NCBI RefSeq assembly: GCF_947503045.1 | Contig: NZ_CANNCF010000002.1 | Coordinates: 461,001 to 525,000, forward strand | Source: an uncultured Tateyamaria sp. | GTDB lineage: Bacteria; Pseudomonadota; Alphaproteobacteria; Rhodobacterales; Rhodobacteraceae | Reading direction: 5' to 3' | Length of the DNA stretch: 64,000 nucleotides | Shown here: positions 56,401 to 64,000 of the stretch, in pieces | How positions within the stretch are numbered: the stretch's first letter is position 1 | How the letters are laid out: the number at the start of each line of letters is the position of its first letter | Made by a program: the position numbers and the translations under genes | Notes under the pieces: model-generated | What the model saw: the letters and a program-made list of their open reading frames with translations, nothing else | Database searches by the model: none | What the model was told of the DNA's origin: nothing

Positions 56401-58944
56401 CTGAATCCAGACATCGCCGGAGGCGTCCAGCGTCACATCGCCCGAGGCTATTGCCCCGTTATTGGTCAGCGTGATGGTGCCGCGATCCGTATCAAGACGC
56501 ACATTCTTGGTTGTTCCATAAGAACGGATGTAGCCCGACATCGCAGCGGCCGTGGTGTGGGTGGACGTGATGTTGCCTGCCCGTTTGCGACCCGCCAACA
56601 GGTCGATATTGCCATGGGACCAGATGCGCCCGCCCGCGTTGGTGATCGAGGACCCGGCCCAGATGTTGATGCCGCCTCCACCGGCATACATGGTCGAGGT
56701 GCCGTTGATCAGCGAGTGCTCCGCATCAATGTCGATGCCAACACCCCGGGCGTTGCCCTGAACATAGATGTTGCCGGCCGTAGACTGCAGAACCAGATTT
56801 GCGCCCGAAGATTCCGAGTTCGCAACGCGCATGTTGCCGGACGACACAAATCGCGTCTGCCCGGTCGTACGTGTGGCATAGTTCTGGTTCACCTCGCCAT
56901 GGGTCGATTGGAGATAGATCGAGGCCGCCGTGATCGAACGGTTGCCCGTCAACGTCCCGCGCGAGGCGATGTTGACCGTGCCCGGCGTGTTGATGGTGAA
57001 GGTGTTGGTGAACGCATCGCCCATCTCGCGAATGCGCAGGTTGCGGAACTGGGCCGCATCAATGGAGACCTGATCAAATGCAATGCCGCCACGGGCATCG
57101 ATGTTCAGCGTGCCAGTGGTGGCCCGGAAATGGGCATTGGTCAGGTTGATGTTGCGCTTTGCGATGACGTCGACATTGCCCGCTGTCGAAAAGTTGTGCG
57201 ACCAGCGCCCGTGCGAGCGCAGGTTGATGTCGTAATGCGCCGTCTGCAGCAGGATGCGCCCGTTCGATTTGAACTCGCCCCCCAGGTTCTGGACGTGATG
57301 GCCCGCCTTAACGGTAACCGACCCAAGACCTTGGGTCTTGGCACCATAAAATACGCGGGTTCCGGAAATCAGCGGATCGCGGATACCATTATAGAGATCA
57401 CGCACCGATCCACCGGTCATCGCGGCTATCTTGTTGGCAACCGACGTGGCTTTGGCCTTGGTGATGTTCGTTTTGAGATAGGCGCCGGAATTGGCCGTGC
57501 GATACACACCTTTCAACGCCTGCTGGGTCACGCTGCGCTTGGCATCCAGCAACACCGACTGCGCCGCGATCAGAACGCCGGAGTTGTTGATGTCATAGGT
57601 CTCGGAGGTGATCGTCAGGTTCTTGGCAGCCACCACACCACCATGACCGATCATATAGGCGCGGTCCGTCCAGTTGGTCGAACCGAGAATCTGCAAAGAC
57701 CCAAGGTCAAAGCACCAGACAAGGCAGCCCTCCGGCGCCCCGCCAGTCGCAAAGAGCAGATCAATATTTCGGGCTGACCGCATGTTCCAGACTTCGCCCG
57801 CAACGATCTGTACGTCGCCGCTGGCGATGATTTCACCGACGTTAACGACCTTGTTCACCGCATCGTAAGTGGCCGTGGCCGACGCAATCTCGCCCGCGAT
57901 CAGGATCGCATCGCCTGCGTTGATCTTGACGTTGCCTGTGGCCTGCATCCGGGCCGAGCTTGCTTGCGCAAAACTCAGCGCATTGATGTCGATATTGCGC
58001 TCGGCGGTGACGACACCCTGATCCTGCTGCACGGCACCGGCGGCTCCGCGGACAACAAAGTCACGCTTGGCCTGAACCGATGCATGGTTGATCCCGGCTT
58101 TGGAATGCAGCGACACGTCGGTGCTGGTCGATGTCAGTTTGCCACGGGTACGCACACCGAGGCCCGCCTCGTTGCCGATGATACGGATCTGACCGGCAGT
58201 CATCGCACCGAACTGCGTCGCATCCACCGCATAGAGGCTGCCAGCAGCACCTGTGCTGGTATTTGCACCAACCGCACGGTTGCGCGTGTTGTAAGTCGAA
58301 GCACCGCCGATGGCGTCCACCACGGTGGCATTCACCGGGCCATCCACAGTCACCGTCCGCCCGACAAGGCCCAGACGCCCATCCGCCGTGACACCACCAC
58401 GCCCGATATGAACATTGCCCTGTCTGACGTTCAGGTTGACGTCGCCATTGGCGTTCACACTGGCCGCACCGGTGCTGAGCGTCGTGCGAGAGGAATTGAT
58501 AAAGGCACAGCCGTCACAGGTGATTCCGTTTTGGTTGGTGATCACCAGATCGGCGGTCTTGCCGAAAATCTCGAAATTGCCCTTCAGGTTCGAACGCTGC
58601 GTACCACGCACATCATTGAGAATAACCTTGGCCTCGGCACCGGCGCTCAGCCGAGTGTTGCGGGCCACCGCGCCACCCGTGCGCGAGGCACCAGCGGCGG
58701 TCGAGTTGTTGAAAATCGCGCCGGAGTTCGTCGAAAAATTGGAATATCTGTTGACCGAGACGCCATTTGTGGGCGGCGCGATGTTGATCTGGGGTTTTCC
58801 GCCACCCGTCGTGCTGATCACGGGGCGCTGGCCAACCGCGGCTGATCCGTCAACGGTGATGGATTGTGCGGCTGCGATGGCAGGGTAGAAAATCAGCGAA
58901 TAGGCGCACAGGATATTGACGAAAAAGTGGAGGGCCTTGCGCAT
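47041..58944 (-). CDS. Giant CdiA-like filamentous haemagglutinin exoprotein with C-terminal nuclease-like toxin
   Basis: A 3967-residue two-partner secretion exoprotein. A signal peptide (MRKALHFFVNILCAYSLIFY, ending AAAQ near 27) is followed by the TPS domain with IAPPTNGVSVNRYSNF and VITNQNGITCDGCAF (about 137). The long body is beta-helical FHA repeats, including three tandem repeats at about 966-1808. A pre-toxin segment GVAIGFVPVVGDAMDAHDL is at about 3700, repeated as GIGFVPLAGD. The last 120 residues carry a PD-(D/E)XK-like site, D3887, E3903 and K3905 (PDIVYRD, EVKTG). This suggests a contact-dependent growth inhibition toxin. No tpsB is adjacent. Confidence 0.88.
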   Translation of the reverse strand: MRKALHFFVNILCAYSLIFYPAIAAAQSITVDGSAAVGQRPVISTTGGGKPQINIAPPTNGVSVNRYSNFSTNSGAIFNNSTAAGASRTGGAVARNTRLSAGAEAKVILNDVRGTQRSNLKGNFEIFGKTADLVITNQNGITCDGCAFINSSRTTLSTGAASVNANGDVNLNVRQGNVHIGRGGVTADGRLGLVGRTVTVDGPVNATVVDAIGGASTYNTRNRAVGANTSTGAAGSLYAVDATQFGAMTAGQIRIIGNEAGLGVRTRGKLTSTSTDVSLHSKAGINHASVQAKRDFVVRGAAGAVQQDQGVVTAERNIDINALSFAQASSARMQATGNVKINAGDAILIAGEIASATATYDAVNKVVNVGEIIASGDVQIVAGEVWNMRSARNIDLLFATGGAPEGCLVWCFDLGSLQILGSTNWTDRAYMIGHGGVVAAKNLTITSETYDINNSGVLIAAQSVLLDAKRSVTQQALKGVYRTANSGAYLKTNITKAKATSVANKIAAMTGGSVRDLYNGIRDPLISGTRVFYGAKTQGLGSVTVKAGHHVQNLGGEFKSNGRILLQTAHYDINLRSHGRWSHNFSTAGNVDVIAKRNINLTNAHFRATTGTLNIDARGGIAFDQVSIDAAQFRNLRIREMGDAFTNTFTINTPGTVNIASRGTLTGNRSITAASIYLQSTHGEVNQNYATRTTGQTRFVSSGNMRVANSESSGANLVLQSTAGNIYVQGNARGVGIDIDAEHSLINGTSTMYAGGGGINIWAGSSITNAGGRIWSHGNIDLLAGRKRAGNITSTHTTAAAMSGYIRSYGTTKNVRLDTDRGTITLTNNGAIASGDVTLDASGDVWIQRSHVEGNTVTLNARTNYVVNELGSLVKANLNDVNTGGGKNLYNRTGARIWAKRDVNVNANAMYNHGQPVTALRDIRLTLANRLENYHVGANRAVLDAGRNLVITSAAGDVYNRRSDIKAGGNVTINAGVDRVQMWDAAKLTTGGALSITSGESGGDYDGIYLDGVALRATSMTLNTAGRIVLYPGSDLTTTSGDLLLTAGRHFHQLDSDLTSAAAMMVNTNGVSLTGSRSQSVGYMKYDSGNWVQIYDGYGRNPVLKSTTGSVDVISNNSHVDTRNAAIDAKRYAYLSARNNVAVQTNSTVKARDLDVTLKAGVGGHIYYRYASNVVAGRDVRMDSRNNIYLHGRTLMAGRDINSNSRAQVEVYNDGASRAKLQAGRNISINSTQGRILTRTSDWVANTGNISINAGTHSVEFWGGATVATAGAFSARSGNWSGRGVNLSGMPITATSIHLGSGTGYVLLEPGSDLTATSGTITIDSTGRYYQRDSDVTAPGDITVTSNGAEIDGSLLKSSAGAISLTSGSNVRLYDAYTRNPQIWAAGAITIASTNSHFENRGIINGGGNVSVTSRNNLHNEHGALMRSRLGNVSVRSTYGSIYNRYNATLHARKSVSVRADRGHIFNHGGTIHAIDTDLNLTASHAIENHKWSTTRGRLEAGRNLTAQAGVSHLWSVASDWVAGGNMRVGSTDRQVEVTTGSTFTQGGSFTAFSSNYDNRGIRLFGTPITATSISLSSTSGHILLDPAALTATAGNITIDAAHRFYQRNSDLTASGAISITSNGVDIKGSGLTANGGGITLASTGSVDINDAYSRNPWLWASGGISVSSANSHVVNNGNINAGGAVSITSRTNLHNDTNALIRSRGSNVAVRSSHGNIYNRYSSRVIAKGTAEFQAVNIYNDGASVTAGGRLTMSASNHLRVIDYGAVRSRLESGTDANLSTSGFAGTLKKALQLNSGTSNIWTRRSDLIAGTTLSQTSTASSIHNEYAVMTAARSANLKSKGEFRATGGSLVASGVTIDSDHHLYLLTGHRLTARNGAYDVSLDAYYDYLLRDSFVTAGRDVTLSDARSVYIYDSETHAKTGKVDYLARGEIRHRIEDTDDSNTTAGTDVRMVAAGFVQNYRASIVAGGSIRLESTNAALSNNAADVRAGTDVTLIAKRNLHLEDTTGARDANLVAGRHMVLKAGDTLYADAGFFDAGSWLKFQSRLTPRFYAQVYDNAEFLHFQTNVSQGRFTSQFNIDTTGAIDIYARDGVTLNRGIRGDNWVRIKSGTGAIQAGYLVRSDNNWLEIKGGGDITLGNAQAAKDVNIESTAGSVINTYNMSSSQALNVKAHVDIIARHSVATRRGAFRGVGSVNLNAGRNMTITNALVSSNGQIDMLAGQKEVGTLSVTSTLANLKAGVENRVTDGKAINMVVNWGGHINLVGAEIYGRGLVNTYAGAGGGGQYTTSAANINAAVVKTVLRGQDVRQNANTLTLADTDLIGSSTVSQYAQQSGSITMDRGLIQTHNLRIEALGNADASATYRNLTSVVVGDRLVLDVAKTANIKAGSISAATYDFTNTPSVVLNGAVSQRNTNNLTIVAKNNLTLQGTSHRRNITLTSLNGVLANTGHLRANFDIRLTANRTTAGLNLRNDGLLQATRDVFLNAKRGIDPGRIQARNISVVSDSGIIISSGAMMAEQDITLNAASIATRSVLAQNATVIARAGSFSVVGWQVGDGGAFETGLNEFTARMGDIVGTVSQVVDGETEEVTQEEFEADLRMSGNAMFHVESDLTIETRDDINIRRGAILSSRGDIMLTAGKGVLVESWFGASTVDVVVNVLNFGNLSFNITEEQRQFSHRRAAIIADGDLTITALGNGLNLGAVNMAVIAAARDAARDTDEGYTYEPGNGVIWNSGTISAGGNLILNAAKDIVNKSTRVTYTLTAEHNCGYHACGRDAYLFAPGEIMTGQGLIMTAGVDILNDASQVAAAGSLYAEAGNDIYNDIQTAHFLSYYYKRTKRFLGIRTGSTVDQRYSAAMQSGVFQTSFGDIDLVAGRNIDSSGSYVSAGANARLVAGNDVYMDAISVELHNYYKDSGFSGFLTYSSTKTRYNNFETSMAQVEGYDVSIEAGNDLTGIGVILLAVNDLSLTAGNDMVYDAKTNRKYLEESGWSFGLTSSRFTITQAVLDNANNDPIHAYIADNPMLGAAYQLATAEDGWGRLNGALALIVSGARTLRTARDAEVGTNLFGSKLAESFIPSDIQAIQQIGQCGGENLTSCVLEAAGIGFRFDSWHSRSEWDESLVSRLGAGNDMFLLAGNDIQLAGGTIVNTGRDLVMSAGNDFLATALANDRTTESSSFGFGVSLFSGGFTISVDGSGSNSNSLLYSNASINAMNSITLVTGNDALLLGAVMQARPVIGVEEDAEGNAILDENGYATEILGETGGNIYLDIGNDLVIASQQNTSESNSWGFGLSLSFSGGTLSGIGINANIAEGRARYVDSPSMIDAHRILDIYVDNTTYLMGAVIASRNDGLYLDTGYLVHDNLFNEHNSYSVNVGLNIGVGETLTFDGTAGFSLDITEGFTRATISGGDVVVRNQSDFDISQINQDLDAVDTITRDTHINLQLPALNLVQLAEDLQGAGNYIRAATANVPDEVRARGDIAVTVYRRMIASGMPISEAISRTLLPEFQASVNAIRRVIELEKQYPNGGIPEDELFLMAIAEQALYDADGNIVLSVDCDLLGRCEIAAADLNELVELWRDWVVNGQSAVSLPLGVREQMSRTFTNFIIACAQENPQLIVDFVQTYGADAVAHLAEFRSTSQANVPYARGFNSAMLLTAIASYIETGDQFQLVNEMAVAQDTFLDEHGYTAAERQAAMSAFFGVAIGFVPVVGDAMDAHDLITAIGDGDIAGIFIAGIGFVPLAGDAVQNIIRIGDEAVTAGRRVGVDDVLAASRRDNVPTNYTRNQDGTVTGPNSGRYNPVGDPVLGEQVFRDSGGRYWIFRDGVKVRASNPAERPNLSNNLQSNPLRDQRAHHQAYVDDISLQLEDLGYEVANDVRFHASCGPDYCLPDIVYRDPSSGRIVGIIEVKTGNATLSTNQTLIYPQIRNGSSIPTGDVARSLGLRPGVRLRDQGYPNGINIYEQSFPGLNGQ
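53520..56048 (-). repeat. Three tandem approximately 278-residue repeats inside the giant exoprotein
   Basis: Units run roughly 56048-55210, 55210-54375 and 54375-53520. Each carries the same landmarks in order: a SDxxAG-type start (RSDIKAG, TSDWVAN, ASDWVAG), and DGYGRNP, DAYTRNP or DAYSRNP in the middle. After that come NSHVDTRN, NSHFENRG or NSHVVNNG, and in the last two units NRYNA/NRYSS. The Arg-Asn-Pro codons fall at 55639, 54802 and 53974, giving periods of 837 and 828 bases (279 and 276 residues). Identity is partial, so duplication is old. Confidence 0.8.
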
Positions 58945-59160
58945 CGCGGTACTCGCTAATTACATGTTTTCACAATTGTTAACCAATAAGTGATCACCTA
59001 CTCAACCCTTAGGTGCTCGCCTTTTCAATTTTCCCGCGAGGTTTTGGGTCTCAACCACAGGTATGGATCGTGCCAGTCTCAATAAGAGCGATTCCTAACT
59101 CGGAATCGAGGCGTCGGCGGGCAAGGTTGCATGCAAGAAATGGGAGGGCCCCAGAAACAC
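58945..59160. promoter_or_regulatory. Upstream region of the giant exoprotein gene
   Basis: Unusually AT-rich stretch for this genome, with ACAATTGTTAACC around 58970-58985 and TGATCACC near 58992. It lies between the tRNA terminator and the exoprotein start and must contain its promoter; no clear sigma-70 boxes could be assigned with confidence. Confidence 0.4.
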
Positions 59161-59187
59161 GAACCCCGGCCGCTAGGGCCGGGGTTC
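59161..59187 (-). terminator. Terminator after initiator tRNA
   Basis: Perfect 11-base stem GAACCCCGGCC / GGCCGGGGTTC with a five-base loop, 12 bases past the tRNA 3-prime end, followed on the minus strand by CGTGTTTC. It probably ends the rRNA operon transcript. Confidence 0.75.
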
Positions 59188-59198
59188 AGGTGTCCAAT

Positions 59199-59275
<77 letters not shown>

Positions 59276-59399
59276 CCATTTGGTCTGAGCGGTTTATGCC
59301 GAGTCGCCGGTGAGAGCAAGGGCATCCGCTGCGAAAGGCATCAGAAATCTGTCATATTTTCCGGCGCCGAGCGCACGGCAGAGCAATGCAGGCCTGGCG

Positions 59400-59918
59400 C
59401 TAGTTGCCGACGCATATACGCTCGGGAATGGCGATGCGTGACATGCCGTCAAAGAAGCCCGGCATGGCCTTTCTGCTGCTGCGAAGACTGCTGACCTTTT
59501 GCCCGCGCGCGAACATGATGCTCTCTGGAAAATAAAGTGAATATAATGGGTTATCACGGTTATTCTTGTGAAATTTTCTCACAGCCGGTGCGTTGTTCAA
59601 ATCTGTCCACCCCTCAAGGCCGCTTTTGATCACGTTGTCGGATGAGGACAGGAGTCTCGATTTCCTGGCAAATTTCTGACCACGTTGTCCCAGCAACGGA
59701 CGGCCAGCCACCGCGACGCCAGCGTATGGACGCCCGTTGTGCTCAATCACTTTGTGAAAGGCAACGACGCTGGAATGCGGCCTGCCATCAACCACCGTGC
59801 GGTTGCCAAATCCTGTCACGGAAAAGGACGCATCCAACGCAACCAGTATCCGGTTTTGCGCGTCAGCTGCATGCGTGGCGATGAAGAGTTGGAGAACGAA
59901 AAGCAGGCAAAACCGCAT
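59400..59918 (-). CDS. Small exported hypothetical protein between 5S rRNA and tRNA-fMet
   Basis: A 172-residue protein of unknown function. ATG at 59918 (MRFCLLFVLQLFIATHAADA) gives a signal peptide ending near residue 20. The mature part is basic, with RILVALDASFSVTGFGNRTVVDG at the start and FFDGMSRIAIPERICVGN at the end. It has lower GC than neighbours. It lies in the same direction as the rRNA genes, in the space between 5S and the initiator tRNA where usually only a short spacer is found. No family recognised. Confidence 0.55.
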   Translation of the reverse strand: MRFCLLFVLQLFIATHAADAQNRILVALDASFSVTGFGNRTVVDGRPHSSVVAFHKVIEHNGRPYAGVAVAGRPLLGQRGQKFARKSRLLSSSDNVIKSGLEGWTDLNNAPAVRKFHKNNRDNPLYSLYFPESIMFARGQKVSSLRSSRKAMPGFFDGMSRIAIPERICVGN

Positions 59919-60017
59919 ATGTGCAGTTTCCAAACACGATTTCAGTGCGCAAGGCCAGTTCAATTGTTTTGGATAAGCATCGACAGAGAGATACGAAGGA
60001 ACTCAAAGGGCTTTTTA

Positions 60018-60134
60018 GGTTTGGCAGTGACCTACTCTCCCACGCCTTAAGACGCAGTACCATCGGCGCAACAGCACTTAACGGCCGGGTTCGGGATGGG
60101 ACCGGGTGTTTTGCTTGCGCTATGACCACCAAAC
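60018..60134 (-). rRNA. rrf: 5S ribosomal RNA
   Basis: On the minus strand TTTGGTGGTCATAGCGCAAG leads the molecule, followed by the loop region CCCGGTCCCATCCCGAACCC and the 3-prime end GTAGGTCACTGCCAAACC. These are standard alphaproteobacterial 5S features. Ends are accurate to a few bases. It lies about 120 bases downstream of 23S. Confidence 0.95.
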
Positions 60135-60257
60135 CAAAAAAGACCTTTGAATTCCTCAACATGTTGTCCAAGTCGCGTACGACTTTCGTTTTTAGCTGTG
60201 TATGCTTTTGATTTATCGTTCATCGCAAAACGTATGCAGTCTTGCTTTTACTGGATC

Positions 60258-63088
<2,831 letters not shown>

Positions 63089-63095
63089 GATCCAG

Positions 63096-63578
63096 AAAAA
63101 GAAAGACTTGCGTCTAACACGACCGCACAGCTGGTAACTAAATGCGGTCTTCTTCTGAGATCAAAAGCATACTTTACCCGCCGACATGTTTTGTAAGCAT
63201 GCCGACAAATGAACAGGCGTTGATCTTGCGTTCCGTGCGGGACCGCAAGTACCTGTTCTGGTTAGTGTACTTGACTTGGACAACTCTGTTCTTTTTCAGC
63301 AGGGATACGTCAGATCGAACGAGGAAACATTCGACAAGTCGCCTTCTTTATCCGTCTTTCGCCTTGCGACTACTAAACTAGATGCAGAACCAAACTGAGA
63401 TCATCGCCACACTCGGCGCGATCAAACAGTGTTGATTGTCATTTTGAGATTGCTCTCAAAATAACTGTATCTCTCTATACGATGTCAATGCGATTGCGTT
63501 TCCCGAAGGAGACCGTTCGCTGCGTCCAGATTGGACGAGTAAAAGCGCCGGAGCGCTCTTACTGATCTAATCCGTAAG
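63096..63578. other. Spacer upstream of 23S without tRNA or 16S genes
   Basis: This 483-base spacer carries no tRNA-Ile, tRNA-Ala or 16S sequence. On the minus strand it includes TTGACA at about 63484-63489, followed by an AT-rich TATAGAGAGATACAG stretch, which may be a promoter or a remnant of the usual 16S-23S spacer. An inverted repeat GAGATTGCTCTCAAAA lies near 63445. The rightmost part holds the terminator of the partial gene. Confidence 0.6.
63538..63563 (-). terminator. Terminator of the partial gene at the right edge
   Basis: AGTAAAAGCGC-CGGA-GCGCTCTTACT forms an 11-base stem with one mismatch. On the minus strand the 3-prime arm ends CGCTTTTACT, giving a short T run, 16 bases past the stop at 63579. 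Confidence 0.7.
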
Positions 63579-64000
63579 TCAGGTTTTGAACCACTTGGGC
63601 AATCTGGTCTTGGCCAGGAATGGTATGCCTGGGGACCGTATCACGCCGTCATTCTCGTCATATTTCATATCCGATGTGATTGTCTCATGTGCGAGTGCAA
63701 CCGCGTCGGACCATGGCGTAAAGTCCAGTGTTTCTGCTTTTTCAAAGAACCGTTTGGTGTGCGCATCAGCGCGCTTCCAACCCCAGCCAGGTACACCCGG
63801 CGCTCCGGACCGTGCCACCGCTTTGCGGGTCACGTTTCCATCTGCAAGCGCTGCGATACTCGCGAACTTGAGGTGTGCAAGGTAGGCACCTTGCGGAAAG
63901 GAGTAGCTGTAAGGCTTGTCCGTTTCGTTGGTCAGCTTCACGCCGTGCCTCATCAGAGGCGTATCCGCTTTCACTGCCCATGCCTTGCTGTAGTTTCCTG
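63579..64000 (-). CDS. Hypothetical protein, C-terminal part only (runs off the right edge)
   Basis: The frame is open to the window end, with no stop before 64000, so the gene starts outside. The 140 visible residues (NYSKAWAVKADTPLMRHGVKL at the left, ending FLAKTRLPKWFKT) do not allow a sure family. A possible start GTG at 63974 is less likely than a longer gene. The end is followed by its own terminator and then the 23S spacer. Lower GC than average. Confidence 0.6.
   Translation of the reverse strand, partial: GNYSKAWAVKADTPLMRHGVKLTNETDKPYSYSFPQGAYLAHLKFASIAALADGNVTRKAVARSGAPGVPGWGWKRADAHTKRFFEKAETLDFTPWSDAVALAHETITSDMKYDENDGVIRSPGIPFLAKTRLPKWFKT

Noticed and set aside
46481..58944. 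Prophage or transposon carrying the CDI locus
   Set aside because: No integrase, transposase, terminal repeats or phage structural genes were seen; only the tRNA neighbourhood and composition shift hint at transfer.
63096..63578. A tRNA-Ala or tRNA-Ile fragment in the spacer upstream of 23S
   Set aside because: No T-loop (GGTTCGAATC-type) or anticodon stem could be found on either strand.

Overview
The window reads as a chromosomal stretch of a marine alphaproteobacterium of the Rhodobacterales, most likely the Roseobacter group. The signs are high GC with strong third-position GC bias, two TRAP transporters (one of the TAXI type), DUF1467, DUF1761, IalB-type and DUF1501/DUF1800 proteins, an alphaproteobacterial 23S/5S pair and an initiator tRNA. 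No species can be named from the sequence alone. No IS element, prophage or CRISPR array was seen.

Left part (1-5198): a leftward operon of an LLM flavin monooxygenase, an aldo-keto reductase and an NAD(P)H:flavin reductase joined by ATGA overlaps, followed by a TRAP small permease that runs off the left edge. Divergently there is a GntR/UTRA regulator and a Gfo/Idh/MocA dehydrogenase, with a palindromic operator candidate between the two arms. The enzyme set matches the SmoC/SmoB/SmoA logic of oxidative sulfosugar desulfonation, here with TRAP import instead of the ABC importer. Next come mostly housekeeping genes (5314-23099): murJ, a rhomboid homologue without catalytic residues, trpS, an ArsR/SRPBCC pair, a lytic transglycosylase, methylmalonyl-CoA epimerase, a response regulator, a DUF1501/DUF1800 pair, aspS and katG. 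A divergent oxyR and a decayed tungstate permease gene follow.

Middle part (24938-39084): a long leftward operon encodes a TAXI-TRAP binding protein, a fused TRAP permease, a nitrilase, an Orn/Lys/Arg-type PLP decarboxylase, an ATP-grasp ligase, a C45 Ntn-hydrolase and a class III aminotransferase. Beside it are a GABA-type aminotransferase and a divergent XRE-cupin (PuuR-like) regulator. Together these suggest import, decarboxylation, ATP-dependent amide formation, transamination and amide hydrolysis of an unidentified amino acid or polyamine-like compound. The phosphatidylserine synthase/decarboxylase pair (39100-40526) follows.

Right part (40744-58944): a two-partner secretion region. One TpsB transporter is translationally coupled to a 626-residue TpsA. 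Further right is a 3967-residue CdiA-like exoprotein with a pre-toxin segment and a C-terminal PD-(D/E)XK nuclease-like toxin, and its coupled 187-residue putative immunity gene. The giant gene has no TpsB of its own and may share the neighbouring one. It contains three tandem repeats of about 278 residues.

Right edge (59199-64000): an initiator tRNA, a small secreted protein gene, 5S and 23S rRNA, all on the minus strand, but no 16S rRNA or spacer tRNAs where they would be expected. Instead, after a short spacer with a terminator, there is a partial protein gene. This is either a split rRNA operon, a rearrangement, or a misassembly at an rRNA repeat.
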